NCBI GenBank assembly: GCA_004802705.1
Contig: SGPL01000752.1
Location: 1-13,128, forward strand
DNA length: 13,128 nucleotides
From: Bondarzewia mesenterica
Taxonomy: Eukaryota > Basidiomycota > Agaricomycetes > Russulales > Bondarzewiaceae
Reading direction: 5' to 3'
Positions 1-7,941 of the stretch are shown here, one piece after another; the stretch's first letter is position 1; each line of letters starts with the position of its first letter. The position numbers and the translations under genes were made by a program. The notes under the pieces are model-generated. The model worked only from the letters and a program-made list of their open reading frames with translations. It searched no databases and was not told the origin of the DNA.

Positions 1-26
1 CGGCCGTTGCCGAGGACTGTCTGGCG

Positions 27-59
27 CCTTCCCGATTGGGCAGGTCCTTCCCGATCGGG
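27..59. repeat. Short direct repeat, CCTTCCCGATYGGG x2
   Basis: Two 14-bp copies at 27-40 and 46-59 differ at one position (T/C) and lie 19 bp apart. Each copy contains a small dyad of the form CCCGAT/ATCGGG, clearest in the second. No function can be read from it. Confidence 0.6.
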
Positions 60-165
60 GTCAGCCGGCATGACGCGTGACTGTCTTTGTCCCGCGGAAA
101 GTGTGGCCGAGGCAGTGTGAATGCCATATCGCGGCTTAAGCACTTGTCAGTCACAATTACCGCAC

Positions 166-245
166 AATTACCTATAGTTATCTGGCCCCCCTAGAAAGAT
201 AGGTAATTTACTGGTAATTTACCCTTCAGATTTACCACGGTAAAT
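166..245. repeat. Cluster of GGTAAT/GGTAAAT inverted repeats
   Basis: AATTACCTAT at 166-175 is matched by its exact reverse complement ATAGGTAATT at 199-208 (10-bp arms, 23-nt loop). Just downstream, ATTTACC at 230-236 and GGTAAAT at 239-245 form a near-perfect palindrome with a 2-nt centre. A further GGTAATTTAC copy lies between them. The density of this one motif in 80 bp suggests a transposon end, a binding-site cluster or a hairpin; the sequence does not decide which. Confidence 0.5.
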
Positions 246-421
246 TTACATCGTCAGAATACCGGAACACTAAAATGAAAGCGCAGGACACTGCGTTACA
301 TCACTCCTTTCACGCAAGCGGCAGCGGCAGGCACCACTCGCATACCACCGCCGTAACTTGGACTCGGAGTTTGTTTACGCTTTAGACCACCACACCCTTG
401 TCTTCGAGTGCAACTGCTACA

Positions 422-678
422 ATGGAACATCTGCGGGAAGTCACCCTCACGATTAAAATCAATAAGGACCATACCCGAAGCTCTGCATTGAGGATCCCTG
501 TTACAGACCTTGAACGCATGTCGGTCAGACCTCTGAAATGGCTCCGTTTTGTAGCATATGCTATTATGGGTGTTCAAGGAGAGCTTTTCCATATGCCAGG
601 TCCATCTGAGCTAGACGGAGAAGTGGTCGACTATGCTGAGGCTGAGGTGAACCACCTTTGATCTGAATATTATTTTGT
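422..678 (+). pseudogene. Truncated remnant, HNH-nuclease-type fungal protein N-terminus
   Basis: From the first ATG (422, context ACAATGG) an open frame runs 79 codons to a TGA at 659-661. The same frame then continues as SEYYFVL up to the transposon terminal repeat. The text resembles, from memory, the N-terminal part of basidiomycete proteins that carry a downstream HNH endonuclease domain: a beta-type segment, then IPVTDL, RPLKWLRFVAYAIMGVQGEL, a proline/acidic linker, and a YYFV-like block. The HNH motif itself would lie further on and is absent; after 681 the sequence is transposon. I therefore call it a gene cut by the element and carrying one stop. A short unrelated gene ending at 661 is the alternative. 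Confidence 0.38.
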
Positions 679-680
679 GC

Positions 681-707
681 TACATCAGCAAAAGGGCAGG
701 TTTCCTT
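681..707 (+). repeat. Left terminal inverted repeat of the Plavaka-type element
   Basis: The 27-bp end starts with TACATCAGCAAAA and continues GGGCAGG, TTTC, CTT. Against the reverse complement of 7915-7941 it has a perfect 13-base outer block, then 10 of the next 14 positions. Three further outer bases (GTG at 677-679) also match after one mismatch, so the exact terminus is uncertain by a few bases. Confidence 0.7.
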
Positions 708-1175
708 TTTCGAACTTTTGCGACTTACACGGCTTGTGCAAGGAATCCCAGTGCCGACAGCAACCTACTTGCTGCGAGTCAAACCAAACAAGTGTTCATT
801 TTCAAAGTAGACTAAGTAGTACAAGATGTGTCCACAGTTTGATCAAGCCAGACAAATTTGCCAACTTAGATTTGCCTTTCTGCCGCTGAATCAGTATCTA
901 CTTTTTTTTCCAGCGGCCGTCCTTTTCGAAAGCATGAATCAGCGGCGCCGCGTGTTTTGTATGTTTTTTTGTTTTGTTTTGTTTCACTATTTTTAGCACT
1001 CAGAAACAGAATAAATAAATGCCACACGGTGTCAATTTCATTTCAAGATCATGGAAATATGGGCTAAAAAAAATAAGGGCGAAGATGCATGGTTGTAGTA
1101 CTAATGAAAATGGGGCATATGACGGATCTGTTTGACCGATTTTCCATCCCGACTCCCGACGCGCGACCCACTCAT
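708..1175. other. Non-coding left arm of the transposon
   Basis: This holds the 3' side of the minus-strand gene and the left arm of the element. It contains a T-rich tract around 962-986 (runs of TTTTG) and AATAAATAA at about 1010-1018. I see no supportable gene; open frames here lack motifs and are interrupted. Confidence 0.55.
718..724 (+). repeat. Left subterminal TTGCGAC motif
   Basis: TTGCGACTT at 718-726 recurs near the right end, where TTGCGAC appears in both orientations as a hairpin (7811-7829). Subterminal motifs repeated near both ends are commonly transposase binding sites in DNA transposons; applying that here is inference. Confidence 0.4.
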
Positions 1176-3539
1176 CTACACCACCTGCTCGCTGGCCAGC
1201 AATTCACCCTCCTCAATCTCCTCGACCTCCGTCACATCTCCTTGATTCACATCCTCACCAACAGCCTCATTATCAGAATCAATGTCGACACACCGCGCGC
1301 GTTTTGATCCTGTTCGACTGCCGAACACGGCGGTATTGGAGGCCGCTGGCTCAGTCGTGTGCCCACGATCTACGTCGTTCATCGTGATAGCTTTGGCCAA
1401 CAGTTTGGACCATCCCCTTTCACTCTTGTCACAAAGATCAGTCACGTAGTCAGCGGTCTTATCCCCCCAGTTATCGGATGAAAATTTAGAGGCGGCCCCC
1501 CCTTCCTTTACCAGCTCCCCCGTCGCATGCAACAGCAATCCCCGCTCAGCCTATATTCGATCAGCGGCCAACACAAATCAGACAGAACAATAGGGTACTC
1601 ACAGCAGCAGCAGCTAGAGCAACTGCACCATATGGATGTTTCTGCCTCTTCGAGATGTCTGGAAGGGTGTGCACCACACTCAGGTGGCTGCGGAGTGAGT
1701 GTAACATTAATGAGGACATGAACGTGCCCGTGTGGATCTTTCTACGGGCAGAGATAGTTAGCAGTAGTCAGATACAATCAATGATAACTCACATTCATGT
1801 CAACACCGACGTTCTCGTCTATGCTGCCCCATAAAAATGGGACAACACACATATTCTCCTTCTCTGCAGCCATTGCATAGGCAACAAACCTAGCTCGGTC
1901 TTCAGTGGTCGGAAGAGCATCCTCATGTGTACTGAAGAACTTTTTGACAGCATTGATGCCCTCCGTTGCGAATGCGCCACGCCAATCATAGAGGCGTTGC
2001 ATAGCTTGCCAGTGGTTACCGTAAGAGCAAAATTTTATATAATGAAAATACTACGTACCACCTGAAATATAGGCTCGCCCCTCGCAGCAAGGACCCTTAG
2101 AATATCAGGGAAGACCTTATCTCAGAGTCTCTGAGCATCGACAACGAGATCGTTGGATCACAGCTGCATCTGACTGCTAATGTAATCAATCCACATAGAG
2201 ATGAAGAGCGCTTTCCAGTGGGGCAAGCAGTTGTTCGGCAAGTCCTTATTGCTGAACTTGCGGCCCTTGGATGGTGGAGATGTGGAGGACGAGTCGGTCA
2301 AAGTAGCAGTTTTCGGGCTGTTTGCGGGGACCGGCCCGGTGACCTGCGTGACACAGGCAATCAAATGAAAATCAATGATGATTAGATAGATGAGATTACC
2401 TTGCCGCCCATGCCGCCCTTGCGAACCAATAGAGGTTTTGTCGACTTCGAGTTCACCTTGTCAAAAGATTTGGACCCTGCAACCTTCGCAAGTTGACGCG
2501 ACTTGACTTTTGTCTGAGTGGTTTCACATTCGAATTTTCCAGATCATCTTGAAGGCCACCGTTTTCAAACATACTAGGGGTATCAGAATCAGTAGGAGCA
2601 TCGTCAGCGAAGACGTCCTCGAGTGCAGCATGTACATTTGCAGCCATCCTAGTAGTTGTCAGTATTTGATATGTGAGTAATAGAATCCCATTCGCACCTA
2701 TACTTAGTCCCATCATTATCCTTGCCTTTGCTGGTTGAGGCTGCCACATTAGGCAACCTATTCTTCCACTCTGATGCGAGGCCTGATGCGACATTGGGCT
2801 TGACCTTCTTGACTGATCCCTTGCCTTTCCTATGTCCTCTAGATACGAAGAAAGGTGAGTAATAATATGTTAAAAAATGAGATAACTAACTTAGATGAAT
2901 CAACGCTCGAGTCTATCTCGGCGTGCCCTCTCTTCAAAGCCTTATCCATGCTGATCTTAACGTGGCCTGCACGACGCAACTCTGCCACGAGTTTGGCCTC
3001 ACGGGCCTTCATCAGCCTCGCGATAGTCGCGCGGAGCTGTGCCTCTACACTGCTAGTCAGGCCTCCCTCCTCATCTCTCATCTCAACATCCTCCTGTCCT
3101 TCCCCCTCGAGACTGACCTCTGCCGTTTGCACTTCCATTTCAATGTCTTCATCTCGAGTTGCAATCTAACATTAGAAGCACAACGGTAATTTTGTGAGAT
3201 CAACAACTCACTTTTAGGTTCCTCAGACACGTCCCTCGGCCAATAGAAGGTGCCCTCTCTCTCAAGGGGCCGCACTGACTTGGAACGCGGAACCTTGTTC
3301 TGCAAGGTCGCCATAGGGTGAGTGGACTCATCGTCAGTAGGCTCACATTCCTCATGAGTTTTCTTCTGATATTCGTCGACTTTTCTTATTCTCTCCACCT
3401 TCGCATCCTGTTCTGCCTTTTTTTGCAAGGTGATTGCTTCCGTAGCTGCTTGGACCTCCATCGAGGTGCGGCGAGGTGTCGGTAAGTCAGGGCGCCCAGG
3501 ATAGGCATTCTGATTCGACAGGCGAGTGACTCTCGACAT
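1176..3539 (-). pseudogene. Second gene of the element: unknown-function basidiomycete family protein, decayed
   Basis: I rebuild about eight exons on the minus strand: 3539-3212, 3152-2891, 2838-2704, 2648-2400, 2343-2059, 2004-1793, 1737-1603 and 1550-1176, about 660 codons. The ATG at 3539 opens MSRVTRLSNQNAYPG, followed by a Lys/Glu-rich likely coiled coil and acidic, Ser/Thr-rich linkers. The C-terminal half has the more conserved look: QRLYDWRGAF, a PYGAVALAAAA block joined by splicing to ERGLLLH, then KFSSDNWGDKT. It ends in a basic patch (SKRAR, possible nuclear signal) and an acidic tail. I recall this layout from a dispersed uncharacterised family in agaricomycetes; function unknown. 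Damage: TGA at 2158-2160 and 2122-2124 inside one otherwise open exon, and a probable 1-base loss near 2500-2545 that takes the frame into a stop. Some splice sites (3212/3152, 2059/2004) are approximate. It faces the transposase gene head to head inside the same terminal repeats. Confidence 0.62.
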
Positions 3540-4118
3540 GACGCGGTGGTGGTGGTGGAGATGGGTAGGAGAGAGAGCGAGGGGGACAAGTTGAACGCAA
3601 GAAAGGCCGCATGCTTTAACCGTCCTAATGAGGACCTGAATCAGCTAAGTCACCATTCATCTGAATTGACGTTTATATGTACAGTTGCTAATGAGCGGTT
3701 TTAGTGTCATGCTATTGGCTTCTGAGCCACGTAATCTGTAGCTGACGTTCCTTGCTTTTCATGCTTTCAACATGGTCTTGAACCAAAGCCCTTTGTCCAC
3801 AGCACACGAGGAATTTCAGGCTCGCTCAGATATTCATGTGGTTCTTCCAGCCCAGTGCTCATCGTCGCAGCAGCATGGAAATAGAGGGGGACCATCAGGC
3901 CATGTTGGTCACATAGCTCCGCCGTTGAACCTACCGACTCGGACATGTTTCAGGGAAGTCACCGCTCATTTATTTTTTGTGAGATTAATCTGATTTCCCT
4001 CCACTGCGGAGATTACCAGATAGCATCCTGTCAAACTCCCTCGATTGTTTTTTAGACTTTTATCCGTTGACTTTGAACACTGATTTAGTCGCTCTCCCAC
4101 ACGCTGCACACATTTTCT
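3540..4118. promoter_or_regulatory. Shared intergenic region between the two divergent transposon genes
   Basis: This 579-bp stretch lies between the two start codons and must hold both promoters if the genes were expressed. Visible items: a GGT-repeat tract at about 3544-3558 just upstream of the minus-strand ATG; an inverted CCAAT box (ATTGG within 3711-3720), which reads AGCCAATAG on the minus strand about 175 bp upstream of that ATG; a TATA-like TTTATATG at about 3672; and a pyrimidine-rich run before the plus-strand ATG. A 73-codon open frame at 3772-3993 shows no family features. Confidence 0.4.
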
Positions 4119-5056
4119 ATGGCCTTTAAACCACGACACTTTGTTTGCAACTTAGGGGCAACGGCCAGATGTCGACATGGGTTCATATCTCTCAAGGGCC
4201 TGAGGCATCACCACAACTCTATCCATCCTGTCCTAACACATGATGATATCTCACCGGTGCATGATGATATCCTACCGGCACATCCACCCGTACTTCCTTT
4301 GGAGGACCATCCGTTATCACCTCCACCTGAGGGTTTGCTATGTACCCCCTCCCCAGACTGTCTAACAAACCCACCATCTCCGCGCAGTCCATATCAGGCT
4401 TATGTTGAAGATGCACCGGATGAGGATGACTTAGAGCTTGCACTGCCTCAAGCACGCAGGATCCAGCATCCAATATTGGATGTTAAGCCTCATCTCACTG
4501 TTCTGGTATTAACAGTACATTTATACCTTTCTCTCAATGTGCAGGGACACCCATTGATGCACAGGGGAATGATTTGCCAGCGGGTGCACCACCAGCGCCC
4601 TATGCCGCTAATGCCAACACAACAGACTAGGCACCATTTGAGAATCGCGCTCAATTTGAAATCGCTGATTTTCTATTTCATCACAATCAAATGCCAGCAT
4701 CCCACATTGACATCCTTTTAGAACTATGGGCTGCTTCACAGCACGAGGGTAATGATCCACTGTTTACAAGCCATACTGACCTTTATAACAAGATTGACTC
4801 CATCGGCCATGGCGACGTGCCATGGGAATCATTTAGCATTCAGTATTGTGGAGACCTACCTGCTGGTAAGACACCAGCTTGGATGCAGAGCAAGTACAAA
4901 GTTTGGTTCTGCAACCCTCGCGCGCTCATTCAAAACCAAATCGGCAATCCAGACTACGTGAACGAGATGGACTACACGCCAGTGCAGGTTTTTGATGTGA
5001 ATGGGCAGTGCACTTAGTCGGATTTTATGATGGCCAACTGGGCCTGGCGGCAAGCG

Positions 5057-5111
5057 GTACGTGACAGTCAATAAATCTACAGATGTGATAATACTAACTA
5101 GATATAACAAG
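5057..5111 (+). other. Intron with canonical branch point in the transposase gene
   Basis: GTACGT donor at 5057, TACTAAC branch point at 5092-5098, and AG at 5111 (or 5117), after which the frame resumes as IAEDPATHGG. This is the clearest spliceosomal intron here and supports a fungal origin. The exact acceptor is uncertain because two AAG sites six bases apart both keep phase 0. Confidence 0.6.
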
Positions 5112-6183
5112 AACAAGATTGCGGAGGATCCGGCAACACATGGGGGAATGTTCATACCGATTATTCTCAGCTCTGACAAGACCACGGTATCAGTCGCAAC
5201 CGGCCAAAATGAGTACTATCCGTTGTACATATCCAATGGCAACATTCACAATAATGTTCGACACGCGCATCAGAATGGTGTGAGCCTCGCCGGGTTTCTA
5301 TCTATACCGAAGAGTAAGCATTCATTCTGTTGTTTGATCTGCTGATTGAAGTACTAATCACAACTGCACACAGCGGACAGGGCATTTGTGGACAACGCGA
5401 CGTTCTGCTCCTTCCGCCGGCAGCTATACCATCTATCTCTGGCACAAATCCTCGAGCCTCTACGTTCTGGAATGACGACACCAGAGATCACGCGATGCCC
5501 GGATGATCATCTACGGCGGGTAATCTATGGTATTGGACCTTATATTGCTGACTACCCCAAGCAGGTCATGCTTGCCTGTATCGTGTCGGGTTGGTGCCCT
5601 CGGTATGGTTTTCACTTACGATGCTAATGCCTTTCTAACATTTTCATATTTATAGATGTACAGCTCATTGTGATAACTTTGACGGCGGCGGTGGTGGCGG
5701 CAAGCACTCACATGGACTTACAGAGTTACTGATGGAGGCGTACGATGACAAAGAGTTATGGGATAACCATGGGGTCATTCCCGATATATTAGTGAGTTAC
5801 TGCATGCTTTTAACTGTGTTCTAGTCCGGATGGTGCTGACGTTACTGTGTTAGCCATTTACAGCTTCATTTCCACGAGCCGACATCCACGAGCTAATTTC
5901 CTTTGATATCCTACATCAAGTTATCAAGGGGTCATTCAAAGACCATCTCATCACCTGAGTCGAGCAATATCTCAAGATGGTTCACACCGCAGGCATTGTC
6001 ACAACCATCATGGCTGACATTGACCGCCGGTAAGTCGTTGTTGTATCTTTGTGTTATTTTTGCTCATTTATGTATGTAATTCAAAGAATTGCAGCAGTTC
6101 CTTCATTTCTAGGCTTGCGACAGTTTCTGGATGGCCGCGGCTTCAAACAGTGGACAGGGGACGACTCAAAAGCTTTAATGAAG

Positions 6184-6322
6184 GTATGTTGTGGCCATTT
6201 GGGTTATCACTGCTCACTCACATGTCGTGTCCTGTCGTCTCTTCACACCGCCCACCCACACATCGTGTCCCCTCATGCGTCGTATCTTGTCATCTCTTCC
6301 CACCACTCGCTTTACTATCTAG
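6184..6322 (+). other. 139-bp intron in the transposase gene
   Basis: The donor GTATGT follows ATGAAG and the acceptor TATCTAG precedes GTTTTT. Splicing joins SKALMK to VFLPAIVGHVPPQ in frame, as expected for the family. It is longer than the other introns here and has repeated CRTCGTGTC / TCTTCNCACC-like segments (about 6224-6308), perhaps grown by local duplication. Confidence 0.55.
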
Positions 6323-6802
6323 GTTTTTCTACCAGCCATTGTAGGCCATGTCCCCCCCCAAATGGTGCGTGCCATTGCAGCATTTACGGACTTCTGTTAT
6401 CTTGTGCGGCAGTCCATTATCAATGAGGACACACTGGCAGAAATCGACGAAGCACTGCACCGCTTTCATGCCGACCGTGTTATATTCAAAGAAATAGGCG
6501 TGTGCCCCACCAGTTTTTCCCTTTTCCGCCAGCACTCACTGATCCACTATTGGTATCTTATTCAAGATTTTGGTGCTCCAAATGGCCTGTATTCTTCGAT
6601 CATGGAGTCCAAGCATATCAAGGCAGTGAAGGAGCCTTGGCGCTGGTCCAACCGTTTCAATGCCCTCGGGCAGATGCTCCTCACTAATCAATGTTTGGAC
6701 AAGCTAGCTGCATCGCGGGTTGATTTTGAAGCACGGAGAATGTTAAAAGGACCTTGTATTTCCGAGTCCGTGCAGGCCCTTACCATCACCGCTGGCGATG
6801 TG

Positions 6803-6892
6803 GTTCCTGATAACAATGGCAATAGTGGTGCGGTTCCCGATCACAATGGTGATGGCAATGCGGTTCCCGATCACAATGACAATGGCGATGCA
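6803..6892 (+). repeat. Three tandem 30-bp units coding for a 10-residue repeat
   Basis: Units at 6803-6832, 6833-6862 and 6863-6892 each begin GTTCCYGAT and encode VPDNNGNSGA, VPDHNGDGNA and VPDHNDNGDA. The period is exactly 10 codons, so copy-number change keeps the reading frame. It lies in a hydrophilic linker between the conserved KHIKAV region and the C-terminal block of the transposase. Confidence 0.85.
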
Positions 6893-7718
6893 ATGGGGGC
6901 CCACTCAATGCCCGCTGCTGCTCGAAACAATGCTCGGAATGCCAATGCAGTGGATGGTCCACGCGTTCAGGCCACAGTTACTCTCGCAAGGAAGAAAGGT
7001 AAAATTTTCATAAATATTGTACTATGTATCTACAACTAACTATCATCTAGCGCGTGGATATCCGCGGTGGGTGGACATACTAGCAGAAAGAATAGGAATA
7101 CTGGACTTGCTGCTGCTTGTCCAACAGTTTCTCTATGACCAACTCAACCCGGATGCAATGCTTGCCGGGTCCGATGTCGACATCACCGAGTGTCCGCGAT
7201 TCAACACTAATAGCAAGATCTCAGTTTTTCATTCAGCATAGGCAATCTTCTACTCACCGAGTGATATCTGCGGGGTTGGGGGAATGCATCGGCAATGCAT
7301 CTGTGCAGTTCCGACATGGCGCAGTGAGGGGTTGCGAAATGACTGCATTTTTGCAGAGAAGGATGCAGACTTGCCCGGGATGCGAGGCTTGCATGTTGCA
7401 CAAGTACTTCTGTTTTTTTCTTTTATTTATCATCACATTTTCTACCCCTGTGCTTTAGTACAATGGTTCGTGCCTGCCGCGGATGAACCTTGCGATCAGA
7501 CGGGAATGTGGCTGCAGAAGCTAGACTTCGATGCGAGCAATCAGCGCATCATCTCCGTAATTCATCTTGACTCGGTGATGCGCGCAGCACATTTGATTCC
7601 AATGTATGGTGCAGAGCGCCTTCCTTACGATTTTCACTTTACTTACTCCTTATTTGCTTTTAACACTTACTATGTGAACAAATTCTCAGACCATAATGCA
7701 CACGAGGTGGCTTTTTGA

Positions 7719-7914
7719 TCACTTATGGCTACTTTACGACTACAGTATCTACTTTTCTGACTGGCAGCAAGACGAGAGGGTGGGAATTGAAGGCGGACAG
7801 CTTGTACCAAGTCGCAAACTACTTGCGACGACTTTTTTTGTGCTTGTGCGTGATTCTCAAGAACCAGGCCTTGTGTCAAGGTGGCAAGTCAGTTTAAGCT
7901 AGAAAAAGTGAAGT
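7719..7914. other. Non-coding right arm of the transposon with hairpin
   Basis: The region runs from the transposase stop to the right terminal repeat. It contains GTCGCAA at 7811-7817 and TTGCGAC at 7823-7829, an inverted pair with a 5-nt loop that matches the left subterminal motif. No gene is supported; short open frames on both strands lack motifs. Confidence 0.5.
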
Positions 7915-7941
7915 AAGTAAATGTGCCATTTTGCTGATGTA
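7915..7941 (-). repeat. Right terminal inverted repeat of the Plavaka-type element
   Basis: TTTTGCTGATGTA at 7929-7941 is the exact reverse complement of 681-693. Inward from it, TGCC and AAA blocks match the left end with four scattered mismatches. Immediately outside, at 7942, the Helitron helicase reading frame begins (minus strand, ending RLGRG). Confidence 0.7.

Larger units (their letters stand above)
1..421. other. Gene-free left edge with short repeats
   Basis: I see no supportable coding region here. The stretch holds a 14-bp direct repeat (CCTTCCCGATYGGG at 27-40 and 46-59) and two AT-rich inverted repeats between 166 and 245, listed separately. An open frame on the minus strand (592 to 296) has no recognisable motif and overlaps the start of the plus-strand remnant at 422, so I treat it as chance. 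Confidence 0.6.
4119..7718 (+). pseudogene. Plavaka-type transposase, decayed (four in-frame stops)
   Basis: The transposase would bind the element ends and cut and paste it. Proposed exons: 4119-4481, 4545-5056, about 5112-5313, 5374-5602, 5656-5791, 5854-6029, 6087-6183, 6323-6998 and 7051-7718, about 1,020 codons. The N-terminus has a zinc-finger pattern (C10, C18, H31 or H32, H36), then a proline/acidic linker. Next come blocks I recognise from Plavaka proteins: HGDVPWESFSIQY, ILSSDKTTVSVATGQNEYYP, a WCPRCTAH zinc-knuckle-like motif assembled across an intron, GRGFKQWTGDDSKALMKV, FGAPNGLYSSIMESKHIKAV, and GMRGLHVAQVLLFFSF near the end. Exon junctions from the third intron on keep the frame. 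In-frame stops: TAG 4628-4630, TAG 5015-5017, TGA 5956-5958 (where family members have Trp, from memory), TAG 7239-7241. At the first splice site the obvious donor (phase 0) and acceptor at 4545 do not match in phase, suggesting one lost base. Confidence 0.82.
681..7941. mobile_element. Plavaka-type DNA transposon with two divergent genes (decayed)
   Basis: The left end, TACATCAGCAAAA at 681-693, is the exact reverse complement of 7929-7941. Over 27 positions (681-707 against 7941-7915) I count 23 matches. Recognisable coding sequence of the flanks stops at these points on both sides: a plus-strand remnant on the left and a Helitron helicase on the right. Inside lie the transposase gene (4119-7718, plus) and a second gene (3539-1176, minus), head to head. 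The transposase stop is 223 bp from the right end and the second gene's stop is 495 bp from the left end. No direct target-site duplication is evident at either edge. Both genes contain in-frame stops, so this copy cannot encode its own proteins. Confidence 0.72.

Noticed and set aside
296..592. 98-codon open frame on the minus strand
   Set aside because: It overlaps the plus-strand remnant and has no family features beyond chance Cys residues; composition looks like antisense of a repeat-rich stretch.
1..680. Idea that the left flank holds the missing helicase half, so that Plavaka simply inserted into the Helitron
   Set aside because: None of the minus-strand frames at 1-680 reads like a Pif1 helicase C-terminus, and no target-site duplication is seen.
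962..986. T-rich TTTTG tract as a poly(A) tail of a retroelement
   Set aside because: No reverse-transcriptase or retrogene sequence and no flanking duplication were visible.
3772..3993. 73-codon plus-strand frame in the region between the divergent genes
   Set aside because: No recognisable motif, no intron signals around it; kept only as a note in the intergenic entry.
6329..6535. Minus-strand frame opposite the transposase
   Set aside because: Lies antisense to a strongly recognisable transposase exon.
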